NCBI RefSeq assembly: GCF_945906775.1
Contig: NZ_CAMDRE010000001.1
Coordinates: forward strand, 2,418,001 to 2,482,000
Reading direction: 5' to 3'
Source: Citrobacter sp. Marseille-Q6884
Lineage (GTDB): Bacteria > Pseudomonadota > Gammaproteobacteria > Enterobacterales > Enterobacteriaceae
Length of the DNA: 64,000 nt
A model generated the notes under the pieces. That model saw only the letters and a program-made list of their open reading frames with translations, was not told the origin of the DNA and searched no databases. Both the position numbers and the translations under genes were made by a program. Of this stretch, positions 35,414 through 46,000 are shown piece after piece. Each line of letters starts with the position of its first letter. Position 1 is the stretch's first letter.

Positions 35414-36010
35414 GTGAACAGGATGTTGATGTGTGGCAGTGATAATTTTGTGGGTAGCGGAATGTCCGCCTATCTGGCAAGCAAACATGTACCGATAAAA
35501 ACATTCCAGTTTGAGGATGTGTTGCAGCAATCATCAATGTGTCAGCATCAGACAATGGTTTTTAATATCATTAACAACGAACAACCGTGTTCTGCGATTG
35601 TACAGTTTTTGAATAAAAACCGGTTCAAATTTTATAATAATGTCATCGTGATTGTTGCTGATAGTTTGGTGGCGAAATTATGTGTTGAATTATTATATGT
35701 TGAGAAAGCAATTGTATTGACTGAAAAATCGCCGTTGCGCGATTTCAGTCAATTAGCCACGTTAGCTGCCGGGAAATGGAATCCCCGGCTTTATCGTTCG
35801 CAGAAAAGATTAACTGAAAGAGAACAACAGATCCTGAACCTGCTGGTTAATGGTTATACCGCCAGGGAAATTTCGGAGCTGGTGAGCCTGAACTATAAAA
35901 CGATTCAGGCCCATAAGATGCGGGTCGTGACCAAGCTGGGGCTCGCAAACACGTCTGATTTGAATAAGTTGATTGTCAGGTTTACACACAGTTTGTCTTT
36001 TTTACCCTAA
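35414..36010 (+). CDS. Orphan LuxR/GerE-type regulator with degenerate receiver
   Basis: 198 residues with a GTG start six bases after the PilZ stop (AAGGA at good distance); an ATG at 35423 is possible. The N-terminal part (1-130) is receiver-like, but the beta-3 strand reads MVFNIINN, without a phosphoacceptor aspartate, so it is probably not a phosphorylated response regulator. The C-terminal HTH is LTEREQQILNLLVNGYTARE followed by LNYKTIQAHKMRVVTKLGLA. It resembles the CsgD/FimZ style of adhesin regulator. No partner kinase is nearby. Confidence 0.85.
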   Translation: MNRMLMCGSDNFVGSGMSAYLASKHVPIKTFQFEDVLQQSSMCQHQTMVFNIINNEQPCSAIVQFLNKNRFKFYNNVIVIVADSLVAKLCVELLYVEKAIVLTEKSPLRDFSQLATLAAGKWNPRLYRSQKRLTEREQQILNLLVNGYTAREISELVSLNYKTIQAHKMRVVTKLGLANTSDLNKLIVRFTHSLSFLP

Positions 36011-36112
36011 CCGGGCCATTCTTTTCTGATGTAATACCTCTAAAAGTAGATACAACGTGGGAGTGATTTCGACTGGTTTTTTATTTATAGGATTTGTAGA
36101 GGGAGAGGGGGA

Positions 36113-36880
36113 ATGTTTAATTCCAGTGAGGTGTTAATTGCGCTTGAAAAGGCGTTGAATACCACTCAACTTTATATGGTTTATCAGCCGATTTTCAATT
36201 TGCGGACCCAGAGTATTAGCGGGTTTGAAGCACTCATGCGTTGGAATAGCCCTCAAATGGGCATGATCTCTCCTGATATATTTATTACGTTACTGGAAAA
36301 CACCGGCAATATGTTTTCCATCGAAGATATGGTCACCAATCCTCCCTGGGATGTCGCAGCCACCTGGCCTGATCCCATTTTGTTATCGGTAAATATTTCT
36401 GCGCTTGAATTTAGTGACCCGTTGTTACCACAACGGGTGAAACAAAATCTCGCCGCTTCCGGGCTTCCGGCTCATCGATGTCAAATAGAAGTCACGGAAA
36501 CGTCGCCGCTGTGTGACAGTCAGATAGCGGCGAAAAATATGACGGAACTGAAAGCGATGGGGGTAGAACTCGCGCTGGATGATTTTGGTACCGGACACGC
36601 TAACCTCAACTACCTGTTAAAATATCCCTTCGATACCTTAAAAATTGATAAAGAGTTTGTCGCGGGTATTGAGCCGGATACCAAATCAACAAAAATCGTT
36701 GAGGGTATTATTTCATTAGCTCACAACTTTGGTATTGAAGTGCTGGCGGAAGGGGTAGAAACCCAGTCGCAGCTGGAACGTTTGACGCAGATTGGCTGTG
36801 ATAAAATTCAAGGGTTTCACATCTCTCCTCCGGTCATGGCCGAAGACATTCCCGCACTGTTACTGCAGCATAATCGTTAA
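36113..36880 (+). CDS. Stand-alone EAL c-di-GMP phosphodiesterase
   Basis: 255 residues, soluble, with no membrane segment. The EAL motif at 39-41 is in GFEALMRWNSP. Catalytic and metal-binding motifs are intact: SVNISALEF, QIEVTETS, ALDDFGTGHANL, LKIDKEFV and LAEGVETQSQ. The loop after FITLLENTG (NMFSIEDMVTNPPW) differs from the usual sequence and seems a few residues short. Strong ribosome site (GGGAGAGGGGG). It follows the PilZ-LuxR pair by about 100 bp and is convergent with the giant autotransporter. Confidence 0.9.
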   Translation: MFNSSEVLIALEKALNTTQLYMVYQPIFNLRTQSISGFEALMRWNSPQMGMISPDIFITLLENTGNMFSIEDMVTNPPWDVAATWPDPILLSVNISALEFSDPLLPQRVKQNLAASGLPAHRCQIEVTETSPLCDSQIAAKNMTELKAMGVELALDDFGTGHANLNYLLKYPFDTLKIDKEFVAGIEPDTKSTKIVEGIISLAHNFGIEVLAEGVETQSQLERLTQIGCDKIQGFHISPPVMAEDIPALLLQHNR

Positions 36881-37043
36881 TCCCTCCTTGTTTTGACGTA
36901 CCTCCGGTTGTTTATTTTTCGGTGTTGCCAGATAGCGCCTGCCCGGTATCCGACCGACAACGCCTCATGTCACTCGCCCAGACCTGATATACGCAGCGCC
37001 ATCAGGCTGTGTTCTCTGAGAACAAACGGACACGCAAAAAAAA

Positions 37044-37065
37044 GCCCCCTGTGAATACAGGGGGC
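37044..37065 (-). terminator. Terminator of the autotransporter gene
   Basis: GCCCCCTGT pairs with ACAGGGGGC around GAAT; on the minus strand it is followed by a run of eight or more T. It lies 20 bp past the autotransporter stop. Confidence 0.92.
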
Positions 37066-37084
37066 GGGTTTCGTTTACGTTAAA

Positions 37085-40000
37085 TTAAAACGATTTCTTA
37101 AAGCCAATTGAGGCATTAACCGGGGCTTCAACCTGAGATTTACTGCCGCCATTGCTGAACTGCGTACCCAATTCACCGTAGACCTGCAGGTTTCTGTCGA
37201 TAGACCAGGTCAGACCGGCTGCAACTTCGGTGCTGGAGTACTGTTGAGACGATTCCAGCGTCGTGGTTGTCACCGCATTGCTAAAGTGCGTTTTGTCTTT
37301 TGACCCAAGCCCCTGCCAGACGTTTACCCGGCCATAAGGCTGGAATTTGCCATGATTGGTATCGTAGTCACCGACCAGACGCACACCCAGACGCGCGGTA
37401 AACGAATCTGCAGTATCCAGTTTAACCTTCGTTTTGGTTTCGCCATCCAACGTGCTGTTATCGAAATCGCTGTACTGGTAAATCAATTGCGCCTGCGGTT
37501 CAAGGCTCCAGGCGCTGGCACCTAAGCGGAAGGATTTGCCCACTTCCGTCGACGCCGTCAGCGTGTTTCCTTTCACCGTGTAGGAACCGTTATTACCGTT
37601 TGCGGACAAACGGGACTTGTGGTTACCGTACTGCAGAACGTTATCAACATACATGCCGTTACCGGAGAACCAGGTGGCGTAGCCGCCGACATAGAACCCG
37701 TTATCGTCGATGTTGCCGCCTTTACCGTTGCTACCGTTTTTCGTGCCCTGCACGTTACTGTCGATATCCATAACGCTGGTATAGAGACCGGCTTTCCAGT
37801 TTTCATTGCCAAGCATATCGACGCCGACCTGGATACCCATGGTATGCGAACTGGTTTGCGTGCCTGCCGCATCATCCAGTTTGGTTTTACCGGAGTAACC
37901 GAGCATTCTGGCCCACGCACGGTTGTCCTCATCAAAGCCCGGTTTAACATCATCACCCATACGCTGATGCATGTTACCCAACAGACTGAGGTCGCCCTGG
38001 CGCACAACGCTGGCAAGACCGGAGTACAGCATGGTTTCTGGACGGTATTCGCTTCTCAGGTACCAGTTTTCACCCTGGCCTTGCGCGTTCCCGGCTTGCA
38101 ACTGGTACTCAAAGGCACCCGCAGCCATGCGATCAGAGGCAAGATGGAATGCATCCCGTGACGTTTGCGCCGTGGTCGTCGCGCCATTGAGCGCCGTTAC
38201 CACTTCAATCCCGTCACCGACCGTCGGGGCTCCCAAACCTGAACCATCGATATTCAGCAGGGTGCTTCCGCTGGCTTTACCGCCATCAATAATCAGGCGA
38301 TCCGCGATGCCTGCGCCGCTGGCGTTCTGCGTTGCTGCAATGTTCAGCGTCCCGTTTTCACCCCGGTAATCGCCTTTGACGGTGATCGTTGAGCCTACCT
38401 GCTGCCCAATGAGCGAGACGTCACCGCCATTGTCCAGTCCCGCGACCGTCTGGTTGTAACCCTGCGTATCCAGCGTGGTACCCGTCGCTACATAGTGATG
38501 CGATGCGGCGCTCAGCGTGTCGGTGTTACCGGCCTGGAGTACGCCGTTGGCAATCAGGGTTTCACCGCTGTAGGTATTGGAACCTTGCAGAACGGTGGTG
38601 CCGCTGCCGGACTGGTACAGCTGTCCAGTGCCGCTGATGTTACCGGTTAACGTCAGGGTATTGGCACGATTGATATTGAGCACGCCGTTATCAACGATAT
38701 CGCCCTGTACGCTGCCGATATTACCGCCGTTACCTAACTGCAATACGCCCTGCGCAATGGTGGTGCCGCCAGTGTAGGTGTTATCCTGCGTCAGCGTCAG
38801 TGAGCCTTTGCCGGTCTTGGTCAGTTGGCCTTCACCTTCCACTTCAGTCAGCAGTGAAACGTCAAAACCGTTGGTATCGAAGGTTCCGCCGCCAGACTCC
38901 AGCATGATCTGACGCGCGGTATTGAACGCGTCACCGTATTTCAACGTACCGCCATTGAAGGTGATCCCGGTATCTGCCGCGCCGAGGTTGGTATCGCCCG
39001 CCACTTGTAATGTGCCTGACGTGATGGTGGTGCCACCGCTGTAGGTGTTGTCGCCAGTCAGGATCAGCGTGCCGAGATCGCCTTTGTTCAGTCCGCCAGT
39101 TCCGCGAATCACACTGTCGATGGTGGCGGTATAGTTGATGCCGTCAACCGTGCCGTCGCCGACGCGAATCAGCGTATCGGCTGTATCGGTGGTGATGGCT
39201 TCACCCCCCACGCGATAACCGTCAGTAGCGAACTGCGCACCGCTGATGATCACGTCGCCTTTGCTGTTATCAACGGTCACGTTGCCTGCTTCACCCTGGA
39301 AGACAGCGAATGCCGCATCGGTAAACGGTGCGTTCAGCGCGCCTTCTGGTGTTGACTCATCCGTCGTCCAGTTGTCATTCCCCTGGCTGGATTGCCAGAT
39401 GCCGTCACCGCCGTTGATGACACCGTTGTTTTTCAGTTCGCCATTTTCACCGCCGGTGCCGTCCCAGAAGCGTAGCGTCAGCCCGGCATGATTAACCAGG
39501 TTGACCTGATTTTTCACCGAAGTTTGTACATACAGGCTGTCTGCGGCTTCCGGCGCGTTAGCAATGTCCATGACATTGTTGGTTAATGTGCCGGTGTAGT
39601 TAATCACGCGGTAAACACCCACGTCGAAGCTTCCGCCTGGCGAAGTCTCAATGTTGAGTTTGCCATCCAGAATCAGATCGCCGTTGACATTAATCAGGTC
39701 GTTAAAGGCCCCACCCGGGGTATAGGCCTGACCAAATTGATAATCCAGTTGGGCGTTATCGCTGAGCGTCAGAGAACCGGTGGTCAATTTACCCACGCTG
39801 TTGATGGCGGCACCGGCGGTGATATGCGCGTTATCCAGTACATCGACCGCGCCACCGATAATGCCGTTACCCCCGAGCGTCGCCCCGGATTTCACCGTGA
39901 CCTGCCCGGTCGCGGCAGACTGATTACCGTTCACCAGCAGCACGCCCTGATCGACATCCGTCGTGCCGGTATAGGTGTTGTCACCTTCCAGCGTCAACGT

Positions 40001-43000
40001 GCCGGTACCGATTTTCACCAGATTGCCGTCATTCCCGCTGATGACACCGCTGATGGTGTCATCAAAGTTCAGGTTACCCAGAGACAGGGATTTATTACCC
40101 AGCTCAACGTTACCTGCGCCAGACAGCGAACCGATAGATGTTGCGCTGTTCACCGCGCTGATATCAACCCGGCCGCCAGCCTGATTTTTAACGACGGTGT
40201 TTTCCGCCATCGCCAGATCGGCAAACGTCATCAGCCCGCTGTTGGTGACATCGGCGGTACCGCCGCTGGCATTGTCTTCCAGCGCCAGCGTACTGTCTTT
40301 CCCGACGTTAACCGTCGCGTCACCCGCCGTAGAATCCTGAGTTAACACCGCTTTTGCTTTACCCGTCAGATTCAGCTTCGCGCTTGCGGCGGTCACATTG
40401 TCAGCCAGCGTGAGCAGGCTGTCGGCAATGTTCATGGTGAGCGATTGCAGGCTGGTGTCTGTGCCGCTGACGTTAACGGTCGCCCCCTTGTTAACCGTTA
40501 CCGTGCTGCTCGCATTGCTACCAAAAGCGCCGGTCTTGCTGACGTTGACGGTCACATTGTTTGCATTCCCGGTACCGGCAACCTCAGTTTCCCCTTTGTA
40601 GCTGTTCGCTCTGTCGAGCGTTAACGTGCTGCCCGCATCGCTGGAGCTGCTGGTGATTTTCAGTTTGCCGTCACCGGTGATATCGCCGGTTGGGGTGAAG
40701 TGATGTGAGTTCAGATCGAACACTTCTGCATCGGTATTTGCGCCCAGCGTGATGGTGCGATCGGTGCTTAAATCAGCCCCTAATTGCAATGTCGAACCGT
40801 TGTTGATCTCCAGACCCGTTCCGCGTTGTCCGAGGTTGGTGTCTGAAGAAATTTGCAACGTACCGCCATCGATTCGGGTTCCGCCACGATACTCGTTATC
40901 ACCGCTCAGGATCAGGCGACCCAGGTCGGTTTTCACCAGCGTCAGCTTATCGTTCGTACTGGCTTCACGAATGATGGATTCGATGGTGGCGGTATAATTT
41001 TGTCCCGCAGCACCGGCCCCGACGCGCAGCAGCAGTTCACCCGTGCCCGGAGTTTGACCCGCGTGGGTCGCATCTTCTGTGGTGGCGTAAGCGTTAAGAG
41101 CATCGCCTTTAACGACATAGCCATCGGCGTCAAACTGCGCCCCGGAGAAGTTGACGTCACCTGCCGCGTTATCAACGGTAACGGTACCGGCATTGCCGGT
41201 GAAAACGGCGAACGATTTCTGTGCCCATGGCGCGTTGCCATCGCCGGTTGCCGTTGTCCAGTTATTGTCGCCCTGAGCGCCGATTGCCATCCATTTACCA
41301 TCGCCGCCGTCGATTTTACTGTCACCTTCAATACCGGTGGCGCCGTGGCTCTGGCTCACGGTCGCGCCGTCCCAGAATTGCAGGGTGACACCATTGGCGT
41401 TAACCAGGTTAACCTGCTTATCGATAGAGGTCTGGACAAAGACGTTGTTCTTATCCTGACTGTCCGGGATAGTGCCCAGATCCAGCCCCTGGTTATCCAG
41501 GGTGCCGCCGTAGTTATAAATACGGTATACGCCCGGCCCGAAGTTGCCGCCCTGCGATGTGGTGACATCCAGCGTACCGTCGAGTTGCAGATTGCCCTCG
41601 ACATTAATCAGGTCGTTCTGTTTACCGCCCGGTGTATAGGCCTGACCCAGCTCGAAAGCAGAGGTCGTTTTGTTGCCAAGCTGCAAATTGCCCTTGATGG
41701 ATAACGTGCCTGCGCCACCGTCACCGGCGCTGATTGTCGAGGCATCGTTCATCAGAACGTTGCCGCCGATCACGCCGTTACCGCCCAATGTGGCAGCATT
41801 GCTGACAGTGGTGATACCCGTTGCTGCGCTCTGGTCACCATTGACCAGGAGAGCCCCGCTCGTGACGGTCGTCTCTCCCGTATAGGCATTGTTCCCGCCC
41901 AGACGTGTTGTCCCGCCGCCGATTTGCTGTAACGCACCAGTACCAGAAATGATGCCGTTGAGCAGGACGTTATTGGCGCGATTAATGGTGAGTACGCCGT
42001 CATCGAGAATACTCGACACAGCGCTGACTTCCCCGGTATTCCCGCCTGAACCCAGTTGCAGCGTACTGTTCTTAGCGATAGTGGTGGAGCCGGTGTAGGT
42101 GTTGTTAGCGGTGAAGATCGTGGTGCCGCCCGCGGCACGTTCAAACTTGCCGTCGCCGCTGATAACGCCGTTATAGATCTGCGCGGCGGTGGCGTCGCCC
42201 TGAGTGTCAAAGATCACGCGGCTATTTGCGCCCTGGGTGGTGACATTGTAATCACCAATGGTGGCGGCCGTACTGCTGGCCTCACCGTGGTCGCCCGTAC
42301 GCAGCGTGGCGCCGTTGTTGACGGCGATCGTTTTGCTTGCCAGCGTCAGACGATCAACGACGCGCATATCGGCCTGGGAGCCGGAAAGTGTGAGCGAGTC
42401 CCAACCTGTGCCGATATTGGTGCCAGTGCTGAGATTATCGCCACTCAGGCTGCCGATTTTGGCACCCGTGCCGTGGGTATCCGTGAAGGTGAGGGCGTTA
42501 CCTGCGCCTGCGGCGGTGAGGATATGGCGCGTATTGCTCAGATCCACGTTACCGATATTGGCTTTATTGTTTCCGCTTGCTCCCGCGAAATTCATTTCGC
42601 CTGCAAAGGTACCCTTAGACCAGTTCAGGGTGTCGGTGCCCGCGCCTGTATTAATGACGCCGACCGTTTCGATACCGTCGATATTGATGGTGTCATTGCC
42701 GTCGCCGGACTGAATTGCCACGGCAGTGTCGCTGGCGGCACGGATCGTTCCGGTATTGGTAATGGTTTTACCGTTTGCACCGCTGGCATCAATCACCGGT
42801 CCATTGATGCTGTTAGAGATGATTTTCCCGTTGTTGGTCAGTGAGTTAACATTTTTCGCGATAACGGCTGAATCACCGGTGCTGTCCTGCACGGTAATGT
42901 CGGCGCTGGTGGTGACGTTACCGCTGGTATTGGCGCGGATCCCGCTGCCTGTCGCATTACCCGCCGCGTTATGGACGAGTACAGTGTAACCCGTACCAAT

Positions 43001-46000
43001 ATTCAGATCGCCGGACACAGCGCTACCGTTGCGTTCTTCAAAGGCAAAACCGGTACCACTGCCGGTGACATTCAGCTTGTTGCCCGCACCGTCTTTTACA
43101 TTCAGCGCAACGCTGGTACGGATACCTGAGCCGTCGTTGGCATTAATGGTCACATCGTTGAGCGTGATATTGGTGCTGTTGGCGTCGTTCTGGATCCCTG
43201 CGCCCGTCCCCAATGCGCTGATGCTAACCCCTCGGGCCGTCAGTGAACCGGCACCCTTATCCAGGCGAATCCCGTCTGCGGTGCCATTGGTGATGATGGA
43301 GTCACCCGCTGCGGCGGTAATGTCCAGATCGGCGCCGTTTGTCAGCAGAACGCCTGCGGTGCCATCGTCAACCTTGATTTTCCCCAGTCGCTTGATCTGC
43401 GCATCGGAGCCAGAGGCGCGTACGCCGATACCGTTGCTGACGTGCAACTCGCTGGACGAATTATTGGTTAAACGCCCGCCTTGCTGCACATCAACACCGA
43501 TGCTATTGATGCTGTTGAGGTCCACAAGCGCTTTCGCATTGAGAATAATATTACCCAGATTTTTTGCGACATAGGCGATAACCCTTTCCCCGCTGGCCGC
43601 AGAGGTAATGCTGGCGTCAGAGGTGAGGGTGGTGTCTACCGGGTTACCATTTGTGGAGCCGTTTAAATTATGCGCCTGGCCGTCAGCAATCCCGGCAGTG
43701 GTTTCTACACCGGTAAGATTGATGGTGGTTTTATCGCTGATATTACCGCTTGCGCCGCCTTCAATCACAATGGCCGATGCGCCTTGACCGCCGACGTTGA
43801 ACGTCGCTTCACCGGTGACTACATCGGTACCGTTACCTGTACCCAGTACGCCAACAGAGTTCTTACCGCTGAGTGACAGTTTAAGATCGGAGTAATCTCC
43901 GCTTATCGGGTCTTTACTGTTGCCAGCAAACTTAGCGCCTTCAGCAACACGGAAGATAGTGGTATTGGTCTGGCCATTATCATTCATCTCCGTCTTGCCA
44001 ATGTTCGCGACTGCATTGGCACCGTATAAAAAGTAACCTATCTGGTCAGTGCTGTTAAAGACAGGGCTGCTGTCGTTATTGATATTCGCCGTTGCACTGC
44101 CGCGAACGTGTACCCCGATATCCCCGGTACCATTCAGCGTAATACCGGAAGCGATATCCGCAACCGCCTGCTTGCCAGAGGAGCCTTCAACCCAAATGGC
44201 GTAGTTACGCTCGTCGGTTCCACCTTCGCCGTTCACCGTAATTTCACCGGCCTGGCTGGTGGTGACTTTGGCATCCGAGCTGTCTGCACGGACATGAATG
44301 CCGATATTGTTCTTGCCGTTAACATCAATCTGGCCGTCATTGCGGATGGTCTGACCCGCATTTGCGCCGCTGTTATGTACCGACATCCCGTAGTTTGGCA
44401 GCCCGGATGTCTTACCGTTCACCGAAATTTCGCCGGTGTTGATGACATTCCCGCTTGCGCCCGCGACCAGTATGCCAGCCGCGTTACGTACGCCGGTCCC
44501 GAGGGTAATATTCCCTGCGTTAGTCACAGTCCCTGCGCCGCGTGCATGGATACCCGCGCTGAGGTTAGAGCCGCCAGTCAATTCGACATCCTGTGCGGTG
44601 TTAGCACCATCACGGCCGAGATAAATCGTGGCGTCAGCACTGTTGGTGAAGTTGGCATTTTCAGCCACTTCAACGCCATACGCGGTACCTTTCCCAAAAG
44701 AGGCGCCGCTGGCGTTACCGTCCACCACATTGATCGTTTTGTTGTTAACCCCGGTAGCGTCTCCTGACAACTGCATCCCGATGGCCAGCGTAATGGGCGT
44801 CGTTACCGTGGTGTTGGTATCCCATGGGTTGGCCGCTGAGGCGGTACCATAGTTACCCGTAGTGATAGCCTGGTTAATGATGCCATCGTTGGTAAGCGTA
44901 CTTTTACCTGTGCCCTGCATACCGATAGCGCCGTAGCTATCCACAGCCTGTCGTCCATCTTTATCGATGAACAAACCGGAGTTGATAGTACCGGTGTTGG
45001 TTGCCGTGGCGTTTTCCGCCAGCATACCAATCGCCAGACTGTGGCTTGTGGAAGTACGCAGTGCGTTGAGGGAACCCTGGTTCGTAATGACGGCGCCATC
45101 CGTGCCTTTCATTACGCCATTAATGCTGCCGTCTACTGCCAGCACAGAATCTTTGGTTACTGTCCCGGTTGCGCCCGCGCCATGCGCGTATACGGCGTGC
45201 AGCTCGGTATTGCCGATCGTGGCGTTATTGTCATGGCTTTTGCCATCCTTCCAGACCTGGTATTTCCAGTCAACCGAGCCGGTGACCGTATCGGATTGCA
45301 GAACGCTGGTAATCAGCTTCGCATACCAGTCTTCAACGTCTTTGAGCGACATCGTGGCGCGATTGGCATCCAGCATCAGCTGCAGCTGGCTGACCTTTTG
45401 CCCCTGGGTATTTAAAACCGTGGCGTCACTTTCGCCCAGCAGCCAGTCGTTCAGATCACCCAGCTCTTCGGTCGTGGTGATATCAAAATCCTTGGTGCCG
45501 GTTTTCACCGCATTACCGTTGCTATCGTATCCGTAGGTATCGATAGTCAATTTTTCGCCGAACTGATCCATCGTCTGAGAACCGTTAAAGGTTTCAGTCG
45601 GGACGACGGGCGCGGCGCCAAAGGAGATGTAGTTATCGGAAATCCAGTTAACCTTGCTGCCTGTGCCGCTGGCTTCAAGCAGGGAGCTATTTTTGGCGAG
45701 GAGTTTGATGGTGTTTTCTGCATCGCGGGCATTCTTCTGATCGTTACCAATGTTCAGATTGGCCGTCGAACCGTTGCTGGCCTGCGCAATGCCAAAGTTG
45801 TTATAGATTTTAGACAGGGTCGCGTCATAGGTGTTTAACGTGATGCCTTCTAACGGCGTTTCGGTCAGATAGTGCACCAGCTCATCTGTGTTGTAGACCT
45901 GCATATCTGCCGGGGTTTGTAATGCAGGGTCGATGACGGTGATTTTGTCATCTTGTGACGGTGTGGATGTCGGCTGGTTGTAGTAATACTTTTCCAGCTC

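Noticed and set aside
40853..41704. Long plus-strand frames inside the autotransporter gene
   Set aside because: They mirror the G/N/T-rich repeats of the passenger; low-complexity valine/arginine-rich translations without motifs or ribosome sites.
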